NCBI GenBank assembly: GCA_048594975.1
Contig: JBMDXQ010000067.1
Coordinates: 158,294-222,293 of the forward strand
Origin: JBMDXB01 sp048594975
GTDB lineage: Bacteria; Acidobacteriota; Vicinamibacteria; Vicinamibacterales; 2-12-FULL-66-21
DNA: 64,000 nt
Direction of reading: 5' to 3'
Part shown: positions 53,079-63,472 of the stretch, piece after piece
Layout: every line of letters starts with the position of its first letter
How positions within the stretch are numbered: the stretch's first letter is position 1
Translations under genes and position numbers: made by a program
Notes under the pieces: model-generated
The model's input: only the letters and a program-made list of their open reading frames with translations
Databases searched by the model: none
What the model was told of the DNA's origin: nothing

Positions 53079-54110
53079 ATGAAGGCTCTTCTGAAGTATG
53101 CGCCAGGCGACGGGTACGTGGACGTTCGAGACGTCGCGGAGCCTCTGTGCCACGCCGATCAGGTGAAGATCGAGGTCGCGTTCTGCGGCGTATGCGGCAC
53201 CGACATCCACGTGCTCCACGACACGTTTCGCAACTATCCGCCGGTGATTCTCGGTCACGAGCTGTCGGGCACCGTGGTAGAGGTCGGGAGCCGGGTCACG
53301 TCGTTTACGAAGGGAGAGCGCGTCGCGGTACTCGGTGCGACCAGCGTGACCTGCGGCGAGTGCAAACACTGCCGGGCGGGGTACTTCATCTTCTGTGCGC
53401 GGCGGCGAGGGATGGGCCACGGCGTCGATGGCGGCTTCACCAGGTACGTGGTCGCCCGGCCCGATCAGTTGTATCGCGTGCCCGATCGGATGACGCTCGA
53501 GGAAGCCGCCCTCAGCGAGCCCTTCGCCGCCGTCGTCCAGGCCGTGCTGGAGATCGCGCGCGTCCGCAAGGGGGAAACGGCCGTCGTGTCAGGTCCGGGG
53601 CCGATGGGGCTGCTCTGCCTGAAGCTCCTGGTGGCGGAAGGCGTGAGGACGATCGTCGCCGGCACGGCGAGCGATCGGGACCGCCTGGATGCCGCACGCA
53701 GGTTCGGGGCTGCCGCCGTGGTGGAGGTCGAACACGGGAAGCTCGCCGACGCGGTGCGGGAGGTAACCGGGGGCGCGGGCGTGGACGTCACGTTCGACTG
53801 TGCCGGTCACCAGGACTCCGTCGCCGTCTGCCTCGCCGCGCTGCGGCCGATGGGACGGCACACGCAGGTGGCAATCTGCGGCGGCGAGATTTCGTTCCCT
53901 ATCGATCGCGTCTTCTACAAGCAGCTCACGCTCGCGGGCTCTATCTGCTACACGGCGCGCACGTGGGATCGCATGTTCGAGATCTTCGCCGGCGGGCGGA
54001 TGACGTTGCAGGACCTCGTCTCTCACACCCTTCCGATCACCGAGTGGCGCGCCGCCTTTGATCTGTGCCTCACTCGACGGGCGCTCAAGGTTCTGCTGTT
54101 TCCGGTGTGA
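53079..54110 (+). CDS. Zinc-dependent alcohol dehydrogenase (sorbitol/threonine dehydrogenase-like MDR)
   Basis: The protein has 343 residues and is a medium-chain dehydrogenase. The catalytic-zinc site is in CGVCGTDIHVLH and LGHELSGTVVEVG, the structural-zinc cysteines are in CGECKHCRAGYFIFC, and VSGPGPMGLLCLKLL is the NAD(P)-binding loop. It oxidises a polyol or secondary alcohol. Lying at the end of the importer-IolG-IolB run, it may feed another cyclitol or sugar alcohol into the pathway. A strong AAGGAG lies about 25 nt upstream in another frame, so the start has only a weak ribosome site. Confidence 0.88.
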   Translation: MKALLKYAPGDGYVDVRDVAEPLCHADQVKIEVAFCGVCGTDIHVLHDTFRNYPPVILGHELSGTVVEVGSRVTSFTKGERVAVLGATSVTCGECKHCRAGYFIFCARRRGMGHGVDGGFTRYVVARPDQLYRVPDRMTLEEAALSEPFAAVVQAVLEIARVRKGETAVVSGPGPMGLLCLKLLVAEGVRTIVAGTASDRDRLDAARRFGAAAVVEVEHGKLADAVREVTGGAGVDVTFDCAGHQDSVAVCLAALRPMGRHTQVAICGGEISFPIDRVFYKQLTLAGSICYTARTWDRMFEIFAGGRMTLQDLVSHTLPITEWRAAFDLCLTRRALKVLLFPV

Positions 54111-54622
54111 CCGCCAGATTCGTCCGTGTCGTCACGAAATCAGACGCTCTACGTGGTCTTGTTCTGCGTCACGTCCGGCGGTGATGCGAATCAGCGAGGA
54201 GGCCCACGACGCCTCGCTTCGGACGGTGGCGCAATCGAGCTGTAAAGGCTGGTCTTCGGAGTTCTCAGGAGCTTGATGCTCTCGAGCACGTCATCCGAGT
54301 GTGGCGCCGGTCTCGTCAACGGCGCCGGGGAACAGACCTGGACGAGTCTGCGGTACGCAGCGAGGCGGGACGCGAGACGGCGAAACGCTTCGGGCTGCCG
54401 GCGATTCAGCGGCGCGATTGAATCGGCTGATTCAGCTTGCCCCTGCAGGTCTTCTTCGATATACCTGCTCGACACGTGGTCCAAACGTGCGCCCGAAGGC
54501 TCCTGCGCCAGCACGCGTCGGACTGGTATTCCATTACGGCGGTCCCAGGGTCCGACCGACCAATCGAGTCCGGTCTCGATTGACGGCGGCGGCGGGCGTG
54601 CCGAGGAAGGAGCGTTGCCGCC
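54111..54622. other. 512-bp intergenic region between the inositol and pyrimidine clusters
   Basis: No gene can be supported. Frames on either strand are short or run as antisense extensions of the neighbouring genes. A minus-strand frame through here (RYIEEDLQGQAESADSIAPL) has a protein-like composition but continues only as the antisense of the amidohydrolase gene, so it was not called. The promoter of the pyrimidine cluster is expected here, but no convincing -35/-10 pair was found. Confidence 0.4.
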
Positions 54623-55492
54623 ATGCCACGCCGACTCCGCTGCGGCCTCATCCAGGCCGGCAACGTCCTCGGCCCGGAGGCCGGGCTGCCCGCGATCAAG
54701 CGGGCGATGATCGAGAAACACACCAGGCTCATCGGAACGGCGGCCCGGAAGAAGGTGAAGATCCTGTGCCTGCAGGAGCTCTTCTACGGTCCGTATTTCT
54801 GCGCGGAACAGCAGACACGCTGGTATGACCTCACCGAGCGCGTTCCGGACGGACCCACCGTGACGCTGATCCGAAAACTGGCCCGCCAGCACAGGATGGC
54901 GATCATCGCGCCCGTCTACGAAGCCGATCAGCCCGGCGTCTACTACAACACCGCCGCCGTCATCGATGCCGACGGGCAGTACCTCGGCAAATACCGCAAG
55001 ACGCACATCCCGCACTGCCATCCGGGCTTCTGGGAGAAGTTCTACTTCCGTCCAGGCAACCTCGGGTATCCGGTGTTCGAGACGGCGTTTGCGAAGATCG
55101 GGGTCTACATCTGCTACGACCGCCACTTCCCGGAAGGCGCCCGCGCCCTGGGCCTGGCTGGTGCCGAGATCGTCTTCAACCCTTCGGCAACGGTCGCCGG
55201 GCTGTCCGAGTATCTCTGGAAGCTGGAGCAGCCGGCGCACGCGGTGGCCAATGGCTACTTTGTCGGCGCCATCAACCGCGTGGGCCTCGAAGCGCCGTGG
55301 AAGATCGGCGAGTTCTACGGTCAGAGCTATTTCTGCGATCCGCGCGGCCAGATCGTCGCCGAAGGTCCGCGTGACCGCGACGCGGTTGTTGTGGCCGATC
55401 TCAATCTCGATCAGATCGAGCAGGTTCGCGCCACGTGGCAGTTCTACCGCGACCGCCGGCCCGATGCCTACGGTGCCCTGGTCGCCCCCTGA
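54623..55492 (+). CDS. Nitrilase-superfamily amidohydrolase, beta-ureidopropionase / N-carbamoyl amidase-like
   Basis: The protein has 289 residues in the cytosol. The nitrilase triad is intact: Glu52 (LCLQELFYGPYF), Lys126 (YRKTHIPHC) and Cys164 (VYICYDRHFPE). Ends such as WQFYRDRRPDAYGALV are typical of beta-ureidopropionase/N-carbamoylputrescine-amidase-like members. In this cluster it should hydrolyse N-carbamoyl-beta-alanine, the dihydropyrimidinase product, to beta-alanine, CO2 and ammonia. It is the first gene of the pyrimidine run. AAGGAGC sits just upstream of the ATG. Confidence 0.88.
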   Translation: MPRRLRCGLIQAGNVLGPEAGLPAIKRAMIEKHTRLIGTAARKKVKILCLQELFYGPYFCAEQQTRWYDLTERVPDGPTVTLIRKLARQHRMAIIAPVYEADQPGVYYNTAAVIDADGQYLGKYRKTHIPHCHPGFWEKFYFRPGNLGYPVFETAFAKIGVYICYDRHFPEGARALGLAGAEIVFNPSATVAGLSEYLWKLEQPAHAVANGYFVGAINRVGLEAPWKIGEFYGQSYFCDPRGQIVAEGPRDRDAVVVADLNLDQIEQVRATWQFYRDRRPDAYGALVAP

Positions 55493-55555
55493 CCCTGAAC
55501 ACGTCCGGCGTGCCGCGCCTGGTCCGACCGTTCGCGCTGCGGCGAGGAGACGGTG

Positions 55556-56677
55556 ATGAGCCCAGATCTCTCGGTGACGTTCACCGGCCTGCGCTTCGAG
55601 AACCCATTCATGCTCTCGTCGGCCCCGCCGACCGAGTCCGAGAGCAACATCATGCGCGCGTTCGAGGCCGGCTGGGGCGGCGTGGTCACCAAGACCATCG
55701 GCATGCACCCGGTCGCGAACGTGGCGGGCCCGAGGACGAAGTTCCTGCGGGAAGACACGGCCACGGGCGGGCTCTCGATGAATCGTGGCCGCCAGGGCGC
55801 GCTCGTGGCGTCGTGGAACTGGGAACTCATCTCGGACAAGCCGTTGGAGTGGTGGGTGCCGCGGCTCGAGCGCATCAAGCGGGCGTTCCCGTCCAAGGTG
55901 CTGATTGCGTCGATTATGGCCGGCTCCGGCACCGACAAGGAGCTCGACCACTGGCGCACGCTCGCCCGGGCGTGCGAGGGCGCCGGCGCCGACGGTCTCG
56001 AGCTGAACCTGTCCTGCCCGCACATGGATCGGCCCGACATGGGCTCGAACATCGGCAAGAACGAGGGGCTCTGCTCGTTTGTCACCCAGGTGGTCAAGGA
56101 AGTCGCGCGCGTGCCGGTGTGGGCCAAGCTCACGCCCGCCACGTCCGACATCGCCCTCGAAGCCGGCGCGGTCTTTCGCGGAGGTGCCGACGCCGTTTCG
56201 TCGTCGAACACGTTTCCCTCGCTCCCCGTGATCGACCCGGTCCTGCTCGAGTTTGAGATGAACGTTGACGGGTTCGTCTCGATAGGCGGGCTCGGCGGCC
56301 CGGCGATCCTGCCGCTCTCGCTGGCGAAGGTTGCGCAGATGACGCTGGCGCTCCCGGACCGGGAGTTTTCCGGCATCGGCGGCATCTCCGATTTCACGCA
56401 CGCGCTCAACTACTTCCTGCTCGGCTGCGGAACGGTGCAGGTCTGCACGGCGGCCATGCTCGACAAGGCCGTCGGGCCGTCGGTCATCGCGCGCCTGCTC
56501 GAGGGCTACGCGGCGTTTCTCGAGAAGCATGCCGATCGAGGCTGGCATACGCTCGCGGACTTCCGCGGCCTGCTCCGCGATCGCGTCGTTCCGCACTCGC
56601 AGATTCGGCGGCCCGATCGTGCCGACTACAAGGGGGGCTACGAACCACAGGAAGGGTACGCCGACCCGAACGTCTGA
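55556..56677 (+). CDS. preA: Dihydropyrimidine dehydrogenase PreA-like (DHODH-fold), without Fe-S domain
   Basis: The protein has 373 residues. The FMN barrel opens with DLSVTFTGLRFENPFMLSSA, with GWGGVVTKTIG, ELNLSCPHMDRPDMGSNIGK and WAKLTPATSDI following, as in PreA/DPD. It should reduce uracil and thymine to dihydropyrimidines. The C-terminus (DYKGGYEPQEGYADPNV) stops where typical PreA proteins continue into a two-cluster ferredoxin domain; no cysteine clusters are present. No PreT-like flavoprotein is in the window, so the electron donor is unclear. ATG 55556 follows GAGGAG; GTG 55553 is less likely. Confidence 0.85.
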   Translation: MSPDLSVTFTGLRFENPFMLSSAPPTESESNIMRAFEAGWGGVVTKTIGMHPVANVAGPRTKFLREDTATGGLSMNRGRQGALVASWNWELISDKPLEWWVPRLERIKRAFPSKVLIASIMAGSGTDKELDHWRTLARACEGAGADGLELNLSCPHMDRPDMGSNIGKNEGLCSFVTQVVKEVARVPVWAKLTPATSDIALEAGAVFRGGADAVSSSNTFPSLPVIDPVLLEFEMNVDGFVSIGGLGGPAILPLSLAKVAQMTLALPDREFSGIGGISDFTHALNYFLLGCGTVQVCTAAMLDKAVGPSVIARLLEGYAAFLEKHADRGWHTLADFRGLLRDRVVPHSQIRRPDRADYKGGYEPQEGYADPNV

Positions 56678-56765
56678 CCACGCTGCCCTGCCGACGGGGT
56701 GCGCGGCAACCGATCCCGAGGTCGGCGCTGAGTCGCGCGGACCATGAACTTCCAGAGGGCCACGC

Positions 56766-58163
56766 ATGAGTGCCACGCTCGTCAGAAACGGGACCATCGT
56801 CACCGCATCCGATCGGTACGACGCCGACATTTATATCGACCGTGGCGTCATCACCCACATCGGCCGCGGCATCACCATGCCGGCCGACACGGTCGTGGAC
56901 GCGACGGGCAGGCTCGTCATACCCGGCGGCGTCGACGCGCACACGCATCTCGACATGCCGTTTGGCGGCACGACTTCGGCCGACGACTTCGAATCGGGCA
57001 CGATTGCCGCCGCTCACGGCGGGACGACGACGGTCGTGGACTTCGCGATCCAGGATTACGGGCGAGGGTTGTATCCAGCCTTCGACGCCTGGATGGGGAA
57101 GGCTCAGGGCAAGGCCGTCATCGATTATGCATTCCACATGATCGTGCGCGAGCTGACCGACCAGATCGCACTCGACATGGACGGGATGATGCGCCACGAC
57201 GGAATCACCTCGTTCAAGCTCTTCATGGCCTACCCGGGTGTCTTCATGGTCGACGACGCGACAATCTTCCGGGCACTTGGGCGGGCGCGGGAGAGCGGGG
57301 GCCTCATCTGCATGCACGCGGAGAACGGCGGAGTCATCGACACGCTGGTGAAAGAGGCGCTGCGACGGGGGCAGACGGCGCCGAAGTATCACGCGCTGAC
57401 ACGACCGACGCGCGCGGAAGGCGAAGCCACTGGGCGTGCCATCGCGCTCGCCGAAATGGCCGGCGCCCCCATCTACATCGTGCACTTGAGCTGCGCGGAC
57501 GCTCTCGAGAAGGTGAAGCAGGCGCGGGACATGGGCCTGCCGACCTACGCCGAGACCTGCCCGCAGTACTTGTTTCTCTCGTACGCGGACTACGAACGCG
57601 AAGGGTTCGAGGGCGCGAAGTTCGTGATGTCGCCGCCCCTGCGCGAAGCCTGGCACCAGGACATGCTCTGGAAGGGGCTGAAGCAGAACCACCTGCAGGT
57701 CGTGTCCACCGATCACTGCCCGTTCTGCATGAACGAGCCGCCGCAGAAGCAGCTCGGGAAGGACGATTTCTCGAAGATCCCGAACGGCGCGCCCGGGATC
57801 GAGACACGCCTGATGCTGCTCTGGGACGGCGTGCGCACCGGCCGCATCGATGAGCACCGCTTCGTCGAGATTGTGGCGGCCAACCCGGCGCGCATGTTCG
57901 GCCTCTGGCCACGCAAGGGCACGATTGCGGTGGGATCCGACGGCGATCTGGTCATCTGGGATCCCGACAAGGTCCTCACACTGTCGGCTGCGACGCACCA
58001 CATGCGGGTCGACTACAACCCGTATGAGGGCCGGACGATTGTCGGCGCCCCCTCCACTGTCCTGTCCCGCGGCGAAGTCATCGTCGAGAGCGGTCGGTTC
58101 GTCGGCAAGCCCGGGCGGGGACAGTTCGTGAAGCGCACGCCGGGCTCACCGCTCGTGTCGTAG
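56766..58163 (+). CDS. hydA: Dihydropyrimidinase / hydantoinase
   Basis: The protein has 465 residues and is a cyclic amidohydrolase. DAHTHLDMPFGG gives metal ligands His59 and His61, and TSFKLFMAYPG gives carboxylated Lys151. Later ligands lie in CMHAENGG, IVHLSCADALEKV and VSTDHCPF. It opens dihydrouracil or hydantoin rings to N-carbamoyl amino acids. It is flanked by PreA and the NCS1 permease, and the product is handled by the amidohydrolase at the start of the cluster. The length equals the family norm. Confidence 0.93.
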   Translation: MSATLVRNGTIVTASDRYDADIYIDRGVITHIGRGITMPADTVVDATGRLVIPGGVDAHTHLDMPFGGTTSADDFESGTIAAAHGGTTTVVDFAIQDYGRGLYPAFDAWMGKAQGKAVIDYAFHMIVRELTDQIALDMDGMMRHDGITSFKLFMAYPGVFMVDDATIFRALGRARESGGLICMHAENGGVIDTLVKEALRRGQTAPKYHALTRPTRAEGEATGRAIALAEMAGAPIYIVHLSCADALEKVKQARDMGLPTYAETCPQYLFLSYADYEREGFEGAKFVMSPPLREAWHQDMLWKGLKQNHLQVVSTDHCPFCMNEPPQKQLGKDDFSKIPNGAPGIETRLMLLWDGVRTGRIDEHRFVEIVAANPARMFGLWPRKGTIAVGSDGDLVIWDPDKVLTLSAATHHMRVDYNPYEGRTIVGAPSTVLSRGEVIVESGRFVGKPGRGQFVKRTPGSPLVS

Positions 58164-58193
58164 CCGACCCGGAACGCGCAGACCGAGACGCCC

Positions 58194-59723
58194 ATGAACC
58201 CACGCGTCGATGTCAGTGAGATGCGCAAGGCCGAAGGCGAGCTGTACGAGCTGGCCTCGGCGCCGGCCGATCCGGCCCTTGCCAACGCGGACCTCGCGCC
58301 CACGAGGATCGACCAGCGGACCTGGGGCACTTATCACATCGCTTCGCTGTGGATCGGGCTGTCGGTATGCATCCCGACCTACATGCTGGCGGCGGGGCTC
58401 GTCGGCGGCGGCATGAGCTGGTCGCAGGCGCTCGTCACGATCATGCTCGGCAACCTGATCGTGTGCGTCCCGATGGTGCTCGTGGCGCATGCGGGCACCC
58501 GTTTCGGCATTCCGTTTCCCGTGCTCGCGCGCTCGTCGTTCGGCGTGCGCGGATCGAACGTGCCGGCGTTGCTGCGCGCGATCGTGGCGTGCGGGTGGTT
58601 CGGCATCCAGACGTGGATTGGCGGTCAGGCGATCTACACGATGATGAGGGTCGTGCTGCCGCAATACGAGCCGCCATTTGCCAAAGCCTTCGGGTTCGGC
58701 GTCTTCTGGCTGTGGAACATGTACATTGTCGTGCGCGGCAGCCGGTCGATTCGCGCACTCGAGGCGTACGCCGCGCCGTTTCTCATCGTGTCCGGCCTGG
58801 CACTGCTCGGCTGGGCCACGAATCGCGCCGGCGGCCTCGGTCCCATCCTCGATCAGCCAGGCCGGTTCCAGACGACTGGCGAGTTCCTCCGCTTCTTCGT
58901 GCCGTCGCTGACGGCGATGGTCGGTTTCTGGGCGACACTCGCCCTCAACATCCCCGACCTGTCACGATACGCGCGCAACCAGAAGGCGCAGGTCTGGGGT
59001 CAGATACTCGGGTTGCCGACGACGATGACGCTGTTCTCGTTCATCGGGGTCGCGGTCACGTCCGCGTCGGTGGTGGTGTTTGGGAAGGCGATCTGGGATC
59101 CGGTGGAGCTGCTGTCGCGCATCGGGAGTCCGATCCTCGTGTTCATCTCCCTCCTCGCCCTGCTCGTGGCGACCATCACGACCAACGTCGCGGCGAACGT
59201 CGTGGCGCCGGCGAACGGGTTTGCGAACCTCTGGCCCTCACGCATCACGTTCGCGCGCGGCGGCATCATCACGGGGGTGATCGGGATCGCCATCATGCCC
59301 TGGCGTCTCCTCGAGCACGCCGATCGCTACATCGGCTGGCTCATCGCCTACTCGGGGTTCCTCGGGCCGGTGGCGGGCATCTTCATCGCGGACTACTGGG
59401 TGGTCCGGCGTGCGCGCCTCTCGCTGAGCGATCTCTACGCCGCGCGCGGGATCTACGGCCGCTGGAACATCCGGGGACTCGTGGCGCTGGCCGTGGGCGT
59501 GGCGGCCGCGCTCGTCGGCCTCGTGGCACCGGCGGTACGTGTGCTCTACGATTACGCCTGGTTCGTAGGCTTTGCCGTGGCCTTTGTGATCTACGCGGTA
59601 CTGATGCGAGGAACCCCACCGGTCGACTTGTCTGCGGTCCGTGGGGTGGAAGATCCGCGCGGCGGCCGGGCGAAGGCTGGAGCCGGGGAACCGGGGGACC
59701 TTGCGGAAGGGGCCGCGAAGTGA
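58194..59723 (+). CDS. NCS1-family nucleobase/hydantoin/allantoin permease
   Basis: The protein has 509 residues with about 12 membrane helices. RTWGTYHIASLWIGLSVCIP, GIPFPVLARSSFGVRGSNVP, CGWFGIQTWIGGQAIY and TTNVAANVVAPANGFANLWP are Mhp1/PucI-type signatures, including the aromatic substrate-site region. It imports uracil, hydantoin or allantoin with a cation into the cytosol for the adjacent enzymes. Its stop overlaps the aminotransferase start (GTGA), so both are translated together. Confidence 0.93.
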   Translation: MNPRVDVSEMRKAEGELYELASAPADPALANADLAPTRIDQRTWGTYHIASLWIGLSVCIPTYMLAAGLVGGGMSWSQALVTIMLGNLIVCVPMVLVAHAGTRFGIPFPVLARSSFGVRGSNVPALLRAIVACGWFGIQTWIGGQAIYTMMRVVLPQYEPPFAKAFGFGVFWLWNMYIVVRGSRSIRALEAYAAPFLIVSGLALLGWATNRAGGLGPILDQPGRFQTTGEFLRFFVPSLTAMVGFWATLALNIPDLSRYARNQKAQVWGQILGLPTTMTLFSFIGVAVTSASVVVFGKAIWDPVELLSRIGSPILVFISLLALLVATITTNVAANVVAPANGFANLWPSRITFARGGIITGVIGIAIMPWRLLEHADRYIGWLIAYSGFLGPVAGIFIADYWVVRRARLSLSDLYAARGIYGRWNIRGLVALAVGVAAALVGLVAPAVRVLYDYAWFVGFAVAFVIYAVLMRGTPPVDLSAVRGVEDPRGGRAKAGAGEPGDLAEGAAK

Positions 59724-61026
59724 CTGGCGAGGAGATGGTTCAGCTCTGCCGGCGGCACACCATTTACGAGTGGTCCGCGCAATCGAAGGTCGACCCGATT
59801 CCCGTGGCCCGCGCCGAGGGCGTGTATTTCTGGACGCCCGAGGGGAAGCGTTTCCTCGACTTCAACAGCCAGCTCATGTGCTCGAATGTCGGGCACTCCC
59901 ATCCGAGGGTCGTGCGCGCGATCCAGGAGCAAGCCGCGACGCTGGCCTACGCGAACCCGTTCATGGCGACCGAGGTGCGGGCGCGCCTCGGCGCGAAGCT
60001 CGCCACCGTGACCCCCGGCGAGATCGAGACGTTCTTCTTCACGAACGCCGGCGCGGACGCCAACGAGAACGCGATCCGCATCGCCCGCGTCGTGACCGGG
60101 CGCCACAAGATCCTGGCGCGCTACCGCTCGTACCACGGCGGCACCGCCGGCGCCATCGCGCTCACCGGCGACCCGCGCCGCTGGAACGCCGAGCCCGGCA
60201 TGCCGGGCGTGGTCCGCGCACCGGATTTCCATCGCTGGGGGCGCCGCGATCCGGAGCCGCTCCAGACGTGCCTGCGCGAGCTCGAGGACGTCATCCGTTT
60301 CGAGGGCGGCCAGACGATCGCGGCTTTCATGATGGAGCCCGTCGTGGGCACGAACGGTATCCTGATTCCGCCCGACGGCTACATGCAGGCCGTCCGTGAG
60401 ATCTGCAATCGTCACGGCATTCTGCTCGTTGCCGACGAGGTGATGTCCGGCTTCGGCCGAACCGGCAGGTGGTTCGCCGTCGATCACTGGGGCGTCGTGC
60501 CGGACCTCATGACGCTGGCGAAGGGGATCACGTCGGCGTACGTGCCCCTCGGTGCCGTGGGGATGCGACCCGAGATCGCGCAAACCTTCCAGGAGCGCGC
60601 GTTCCCGGGCGGCCTGACCTACAACAGCCATCCGCTGGCGTGCGCGACGGCACTCGCCACCCTTCAGGTATACGAGGACGAGGATCTCATCACGCAGTCA
60701 GCCGAGCGAGGCGCGTACCTGCGGGCTCGCGTGGAGGAGATCGCGCGCCGCCATCCGTCGGTTGGTGCCACGCGCTCGATCGGCCTCTTTGGCATCTTCG
60801 AGCTCGTGCGCAACCAGCGGACCTACGAGCCGCTGGCTCCTTACAACGGCACGTCGGAGGAGATGGTGGCGCTCGGACGTTTCTTCCGCGAACGCGGGCT
60901 CTACACGTTCGTGCGCTTCAACACGTTCTTCACGAACCCGCCCCTCGTGATCAGCGAGGCGCAGATCGACGAAGGGCTCGCGATCATCGACGAGGGACTG
61001 AGGATCACGGATCGCGCGGTGACGAC

Positions 61027-61030
<4 letters not shown>
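59720..61030 (+). CDS. Class III aminotransferase, probable beta-alanine:pyruvate type
   Basis: The protein has 436 residues and is a PLP enzyme. The substrate and PLP regions are EGVYFWTPEGKRFLDFNSQL, FFFTNAGADANENAIRIAR, LLVADEVMSGFGRTGRW and TLAKGITSAYVPLGAVG, with the Schiff-base lysine at Lys268. Context indicates transamination of beta-alanine or 3-aminoisobutyrate to malonate or methylmalonate semialdehyde, the substrate of the next enzyme. The start is GTG 59720 inside the upstream stop, preceded by GGAAGGGG; ATG 59735 is an alternative. The stop overlaps the next start (ATGA). Confidence 0.88.
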
Positions 61031-62523
<1,493 letters not shown>

Positions 62524-62694
62524 TGGCGGACACGACGAGCGCACTACCCGCGAACGGCTCGGTGTCTCCCGCATTCCGTCCTGACGCTCGAGACGTCCGG
62601 GGAGGGTGCTGGCGTTCAAACGTCACGTTCACACGAGGGCGACACACTGTCTGGAATTCGAACCGATTGCCCCTGGACAGGGGGGGTGCGCCAA

Positions 62695-63294
62695 ATGGAG
62701 CACCTTTCCGCCTTCGTGAAAGACAGCGAGGCTCTCGCTTCCGAGCACGTGGAGAATAAAGGAGCAAACTTCTGCCGCGTGAACTTCCACCAGGCCATCC
62801 TCGCGCAGGCCAGCCTTAGGGGCGCCGATCTCACCGGCGCCAATCTGTGCCGCGCGGATCTTTACGAGACGAATTTCTCCGAATGTCATCTCATCGATGC
62901 GAACCTTCAGGGAGCTCAACTCGTTCGCAACGATTTCACGGATGCGGAAGTCGTGAATTGCACCGTGTATGGTCTTTCGGCGTGGGATCTGAAGATGGAC
63001 GGTATGAGGGCGCAGCGAGAGTGTGTGATTCGTTATCGTCCCCAAGAAGGATCGGCCGAGCAAACGACAACCGTCGACGGGCTCGAGATGGCAAGCTTCA
63101 CGTATGTGGCATTGAACAACAAGAACTTAACACGTCTCTTTAACGACGCCGGCCGGAAGTGGGTTCTCCTGCTCGGCCGATTCACGGAGCGGAAGCCGTT
63201 GCTCGAAAGACTCGCCGGGACTCCACGGTGGTACCGTTGCCGTCAGCGTCGATGTCGTCACGCGAGCAGCACCAGGCGTTTGGCCGTCGATTGA
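62695..63294 (+). CDS. Truncated pentapeptide-repeat protein with start of a TIR-like domain
   Basis: The protein has 199 residues. Residues about 20-80 are pentapeptide repeats (ASLRGADLTGANLCRADLYE; ANLQGAQLVRNDFTDAE) that form a right-handed beta-helix. The next part (FTYVALNNKNLTRLFNDAGR, VLLLGRFTERKPLLERLA) equals the beginning of the nucleotide-binding, TIR-like domain found in longer homologues. The family sequence then stops near 63215; the remaining 26 or so codons are antisense to a DipZ-like fragment. The gene is therefore a truncated, probably non-functional copy. ATG 62695 lies 8 nt after a G-rich ribosome site. Confidence 0.7.
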   Translation: MEHLSAFVKDSEALASEHVENKGANFCRVNFHQAILAQASLRGADLTGANLCRADLYETNFSECHLIDANLQGAQLVRNDFTDAEVVNCTVYGLSAWDLKMDGMRAQRECVIRYRPQEGSAEQTTTVDGLEMASFTYVALNNKNLTRLFNDAGRKWVLLLGRFTERKPLLERLAGTPRWYRCRQRRCRHASSTRRLAVD

Positions 63295-63415
63295 CACTCG
63301 AAAGCGGACCTGGCGCGCGTGAAAGCGACACCCGAGTCGGCCGGTGGGTCTGTTCAGGACTGCCGCCTGCGGCCGTATCGTCCAGTTGCCAGCCAACGCC
63401 CATTGATTCAGACTC
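63205..63415 (-). pseudogene. Fragment of a DipZ/thioredoxin-like protein C-terminal domain
   Basis: On the minus strand LNQWALAGNWTIRPQAAVLN, CRFHARQVRFRVSIDGQTPG and, in a shifted frame, DDIDADGNGTTVESRR match the C-terminal domain of DipZ-type cytochrome c biogenesis/thioredoxin-like proteins. The piece has an internal deletion and a frameshift and lacks both ends, so it is a relic. It overlaps the read-through tail of the pentapeptide gene on the other strand, marking a recombination junction. Confidence 0.6.
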
Positions 63416-63472
63416 CGAGGTGCCGCAAGACGAATCACAAGCCCATCACTGATGGGTCGCTTCCGTTGACGG

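Noticed and set aside
54191..56830. An 879-codon minus-strand frame opposite the amidohydrolase and PreA genes
   Set aside because: It is antisense to genes with intact catalytic motifs. Its C-terminal part over the intergenic region is protein-like but unassignable.
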